From AP-15 sp963732095 (GTDB lineage: Bacteria > Pseudomonadota > Alphaproteobacteria > ATCC43930 > CGMCC-115725): a stretch of DNA of 64,000 nucleotides. The DNA is taken from assembly GCA_963732095.1 (NCBI GenBank), contig CAVSZA010000017.1, positions 107,607-171,606 of the forward strand, given 5' to 3'. The translations under genes were made by a program, and so were the position numbers. Positions 60,835-64,000 of the stretch are shown piece by piece. Under the pieces are notes generated by a model, which was not told the origin of the DNA, made no database searches, and saw only the letters and a program-made list of their open reading frames with translations. The stretch's first letter is position 1. Every line of letters starts with the position of its first letter.

Positions 60835-61812
60835 TCAATGCAGCTTCGGCGTCTTCAGAAACCGCGTCCGGTCGGCGGACAGGATGCGAACCGTCAACGT
60901 CTCGTCGTCGCGTACCACCTGCATCACCACCTCGCTGCCCGCTGGCCCCCCTGCCCACACCTTCCGCCACAGGCCGGCGAGGCTGGCGACGGGATCATCG
61001 CGCACCGCCAGGATGCGGTCTCCGGGGCGTAGCCCGGCTCTGCTTGCGGGCCCCTTTTCGGTGAGCCCGGCGACCACGATCGCGTCCTCCACCTCGGCGG
61101 CGAGCAGCCCGAGCCACGGGCGGGCCGGCCGGTTCGGCCGGCCATAGGTCAGCATGTCGTCGAGGATCGGGGGCAGCAGCTCGATCGGCACCACCATGTT
61201 GACATCGCGGCGCAGCTCGCGGCCGCTGGCGTGCTGAACATGCAGCGAACCGATGCCGATCAGCCGGCCATCGGCGCCGATCAGCGCGGCGCCGCCCCAG
61301 AACGGGTGTGCCGGTGCCGTAAAGATCGCGCGGTCCAGGACATATTCCCAATATCCGGCAAATTCCTGGCGGGCGACGACCCTCGCCGAGAGCGCGTGGC
61401 GCGGGCCTCCTTCGGCGGCCATTATGGCGCGGTCGCCGGCGCCGACCCGCACGCCGACGCCGAGCTCGATCGGCGGCACTTTGAGCCGCCCGAGCGCCTG
61501 CACGAGACCAAAGCCGGTCTCCTGGTCGTAGCCGACGACATGCCCTTGCACGGCGCCGCCGCCCTCCGAGGTGAGCCAGATCGTCTCGGCCTCGGTGATC
61601 AGATAGCCGATCGTCAGCACCAAGCCGTCTTCGCGGATCAGAACCCCGCTGCCGGCGCGTTCGGTGCCGAGCGTCCCGGCGGTGGACGCATCCTCGGGGA
61701 CGGTCGCGCGCAGGCCGAGGACGGCGCTCAGCGCACGGTCCAGATCGAACGAGCAATCCGCCTGCTTCGGCTGGATCTCGCCCGGTATTTCCCAATCTAC
61801 GGTTCGCGACAT
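60835..61812 (-). CDS. DegP/S1C-like protein with PDZ domain and no catalytic triad (pseudoprotease)
   Basis: A 325-residue protein with a trypsin-like domain followed by one PDZ domain (from about 240: PWLGLLAAEVEDAIVVAGL, AGLRPGDRILAV). The strand order GSGVLIREDGLVLT marks the S1C fold. The position of the catalytic His (normally TNxHV) reads TIGYLI, the Asp position (normally DIALL) reads TGFGLV, and the Ser position (normally GNSGG) reads HPFWGG, so all three residues are gone. No signal peptide is evident, so it is probably cytoplasmic. It likely binds peptides without cutting. The ATG at 61812 was chosen over a start at 61884. It is divergent from groES. Confidence 0.85.
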   Translation of the reverse strand: MSRTVDWEIPGEIQPKQADCSFDLDRALSAVLGLRATVPEDASTAGTLGTERAGSGVLIREDGLVLTIGYLITEAETIWLTSEGGGAVQGHVVGYDQETGFGLVQALGRLKVPPIELGVGVRVGAGDRAIMAAEGGPRHALSARVVARQEFAGYWEYVLDRAIFTAPAHPFWGGAALIGADGRLIGIGSLHVQHASGRELRRDVNMVVPIELLPPILDDMLTYGRPNRPARPWLGLLAAEVEDAIVVAGLTEKGPASRAGLRPGDRILAVRDDPVASLAGLWRKVWAGGPAGSEVVMQVVRDDETLTVRILSADRTRFLKTPKLH

Positions 61813-61945
61813 TGCAGCGGCTCGTTCATAGCGGGTGCCCGTATCATAACCACAAACGGCCCGGCGGGGTTCAGCTCTTTTCAAAGTGTCTTACCTGTGG
61901 TCCCGCCGAGGTCTTTGTGGGCTCGCCGGTGTGCCCGATGATTGC

Positions 61946-61974
61946 TTGACAATCCGACAAGACCAAATTATGTC
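61946..61974 (+). promoter_or_regulatory. groESL promoter, -35 and -10
   Basis: TTGACA (61946-61951), a 17-bp spacer and TATGTC (61969-61974) form a sigma-70-type promoter. The expected transcription start falls inside the CIRCE operator that follows. Confidence 0.8.
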
Positions 61975-61975
61975 A

Positions 61976-62002
61976 GCAGCACTCTCAGAGTGAGAGTGCT
62001 AA
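61976..62002. promoter_or_regulatory. CIRCE operator (HrcA site)
   Basis: Inverted repeat GCAGCACTC-N9-GAGTGCTAA, close to the consensus TTAGCACTC-N9-GAGTGCTAA; the right arm is perfect and the left differs at its first two bases. HrcA bound here would block the groESL promoter until heat shock. Confidence 0.93.
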
Positions 62003-62034
62003 TTCCATTTTGGTTTGCGTTCCAGGAGGTATTC

Positions 62035-62349
62035 ATGAAATTCCGTCCGTTGCACGACCGCGTGTTGATTCGGCGCGTCGAGGGCGAGGAGAAGACGGCG
62101 GGCGGCATCATCATCCCCGACACGGCGAAAGAAAAGCCGATGGAGGGCGAGGTGGTCGCCGCCGGTCCGGGTGCGCGGGGCGACGATGGCAAGCTCCAGC
62201 CGATGGACGTCAAAGCGGGCGACCGTGTGCTGTTCGGCAAATGGTCGGGCACCGAGGTCAAGCTCGAAGGCGAAGAGCTGATCATCATGAAAGAGTCCGA
62301 CATCATGGGCGTGCTCGAGCGAGGCGCCGCCGCACAAAAGGTCGCTTGA
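62035..62349 (+). CDS. groES: Co-chaperonin GroES
   Basis: The 104-residue lid of the chaperonin. KFRPLHDRVLIRRVEGEEKT, the mobile loop TAGGIIIPDTAKEKP and VKAGDRVLFGKWSGTEV are standard. AGGAGG lies 7 bases before the ATG at 62035. Transcription starts at the CIRCE-controlled promoter just upstream and continues into groEL. Confidence 0.98.
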   Translation: MKFRPLHDRVLIRRVEGEEKTAGGIIIPDTAKEKPMEGEVVAAGPGARGDDGKLQPMDVKAGDRVLFGKWSGTEVKLEGEELIIMKESDIMGVLERGAAAQKVA

Positions 62350-62363
62350 GGAGAAAAAGAGAG

Positions 62364-64000
<1,637 letters not shown>

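Overview
The window is GC-rich, densely coded DNA from an alphaproteobacterium. The gene set fits a soil Rhodospirillales-like organism: a PHA synthase and a PHA depolymerase, an AstC/Arg-pathway argC of the short type, a CysNC fusion, a CIRCE-controlled groESL operon, and an XrtA/PEP-CTERM exopolysaccharide regulatory cluster. The taxonomic call is an inference from gene content. Many genes are short metabolic transcription units on alternating strands, typical of a large-genome heterotroph.

Layout. 0-10 kb: homoserine dehydrogenase (cut by the left edge), a frameshifted OmpA-domain lipoprotein, phaC, an MFS transporter, argC, then a CoA-transferase paired with a thiamine-diphosphate lyase/decarboxylase. 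9.8-19 kb is an accessory region: a DUF4258/DUF2283 pair, an IS110 transposase, scrambled fragments of neighbouring genes, a class III cyclase-STAND NTPase-TPR signalling gene broken in its near-identical 120-bp repeats, and a VapBC-type toxin-antitoxin pair. A copy of the end of the adjacent alpha/beta-hydrolase gene lies on the far side of the STAND gene, so the STAND gene sits between direct repeats. 19-29 kb: flavin monooxygenase, malate synthase, a GST, phaZ, a cupin, a large ABC-like protein with a degenerate and internally repeated nucleotide-binding domain, and an HtrA protease. 29-39 kb: a selB remnant and then the XrtA/PEP-CTERM set (initiating glycosyltransferase, prsK, prsR, prsT). 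The glycosyltransferase is interrupted by a decayed IS4-family element. 39-53 kb: a membrane protein of unknown function, glnS, a dienelactone hydrolase, a CoA-transferase, a metallophosphoesterase, a two-gene caspase conflict module, a cinA-like gene with an altered deamidase domain, a luciferase-like oxidoreductase, a lactonase-fold protein and a frameshifted MFS gene. 53-64 kb: ugd, uxs, rmlD and rmlA (sugar nucleotides for surface polysaccharide), cysNC/cysD (sulfate activation; cysD has a frameshift), a DegP-like protein lacking all three catalytic residues, and groES-groEL with promoter and CIRCE operator.

How the parts fit. Carbon storage (phaC, phaZ), the glyoxylate shunt (malate synthase), acyl-CoA chemistry (two family III CoA-transferases and the ThDP enzyme) and two dienelactone hydrolases suggest growth on organic acids and aromatic breakdown products. 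The polysaccharide genes at 53.8-58 kb could feed the XrtA-type EPS system at 30-39 kb. The best candidates for something little described are the pair at 45.5-47.8 kb (an EACC1-like small protein followed by a caspase with a C-terminal multi-helix membrane domain, 100 bp downstream of a perfect CRP-type palindrome), the repeat-bearing cyclase-STAND-TPR gene, and the ABC-like protein with three copies of a Q-loop-like segment.

Caution: at least five genes carry single-base frameshifts (near 1240, 10090, 15440, 52990 and 60631). Some may be sequencing or assembly errors rather than real mutations.
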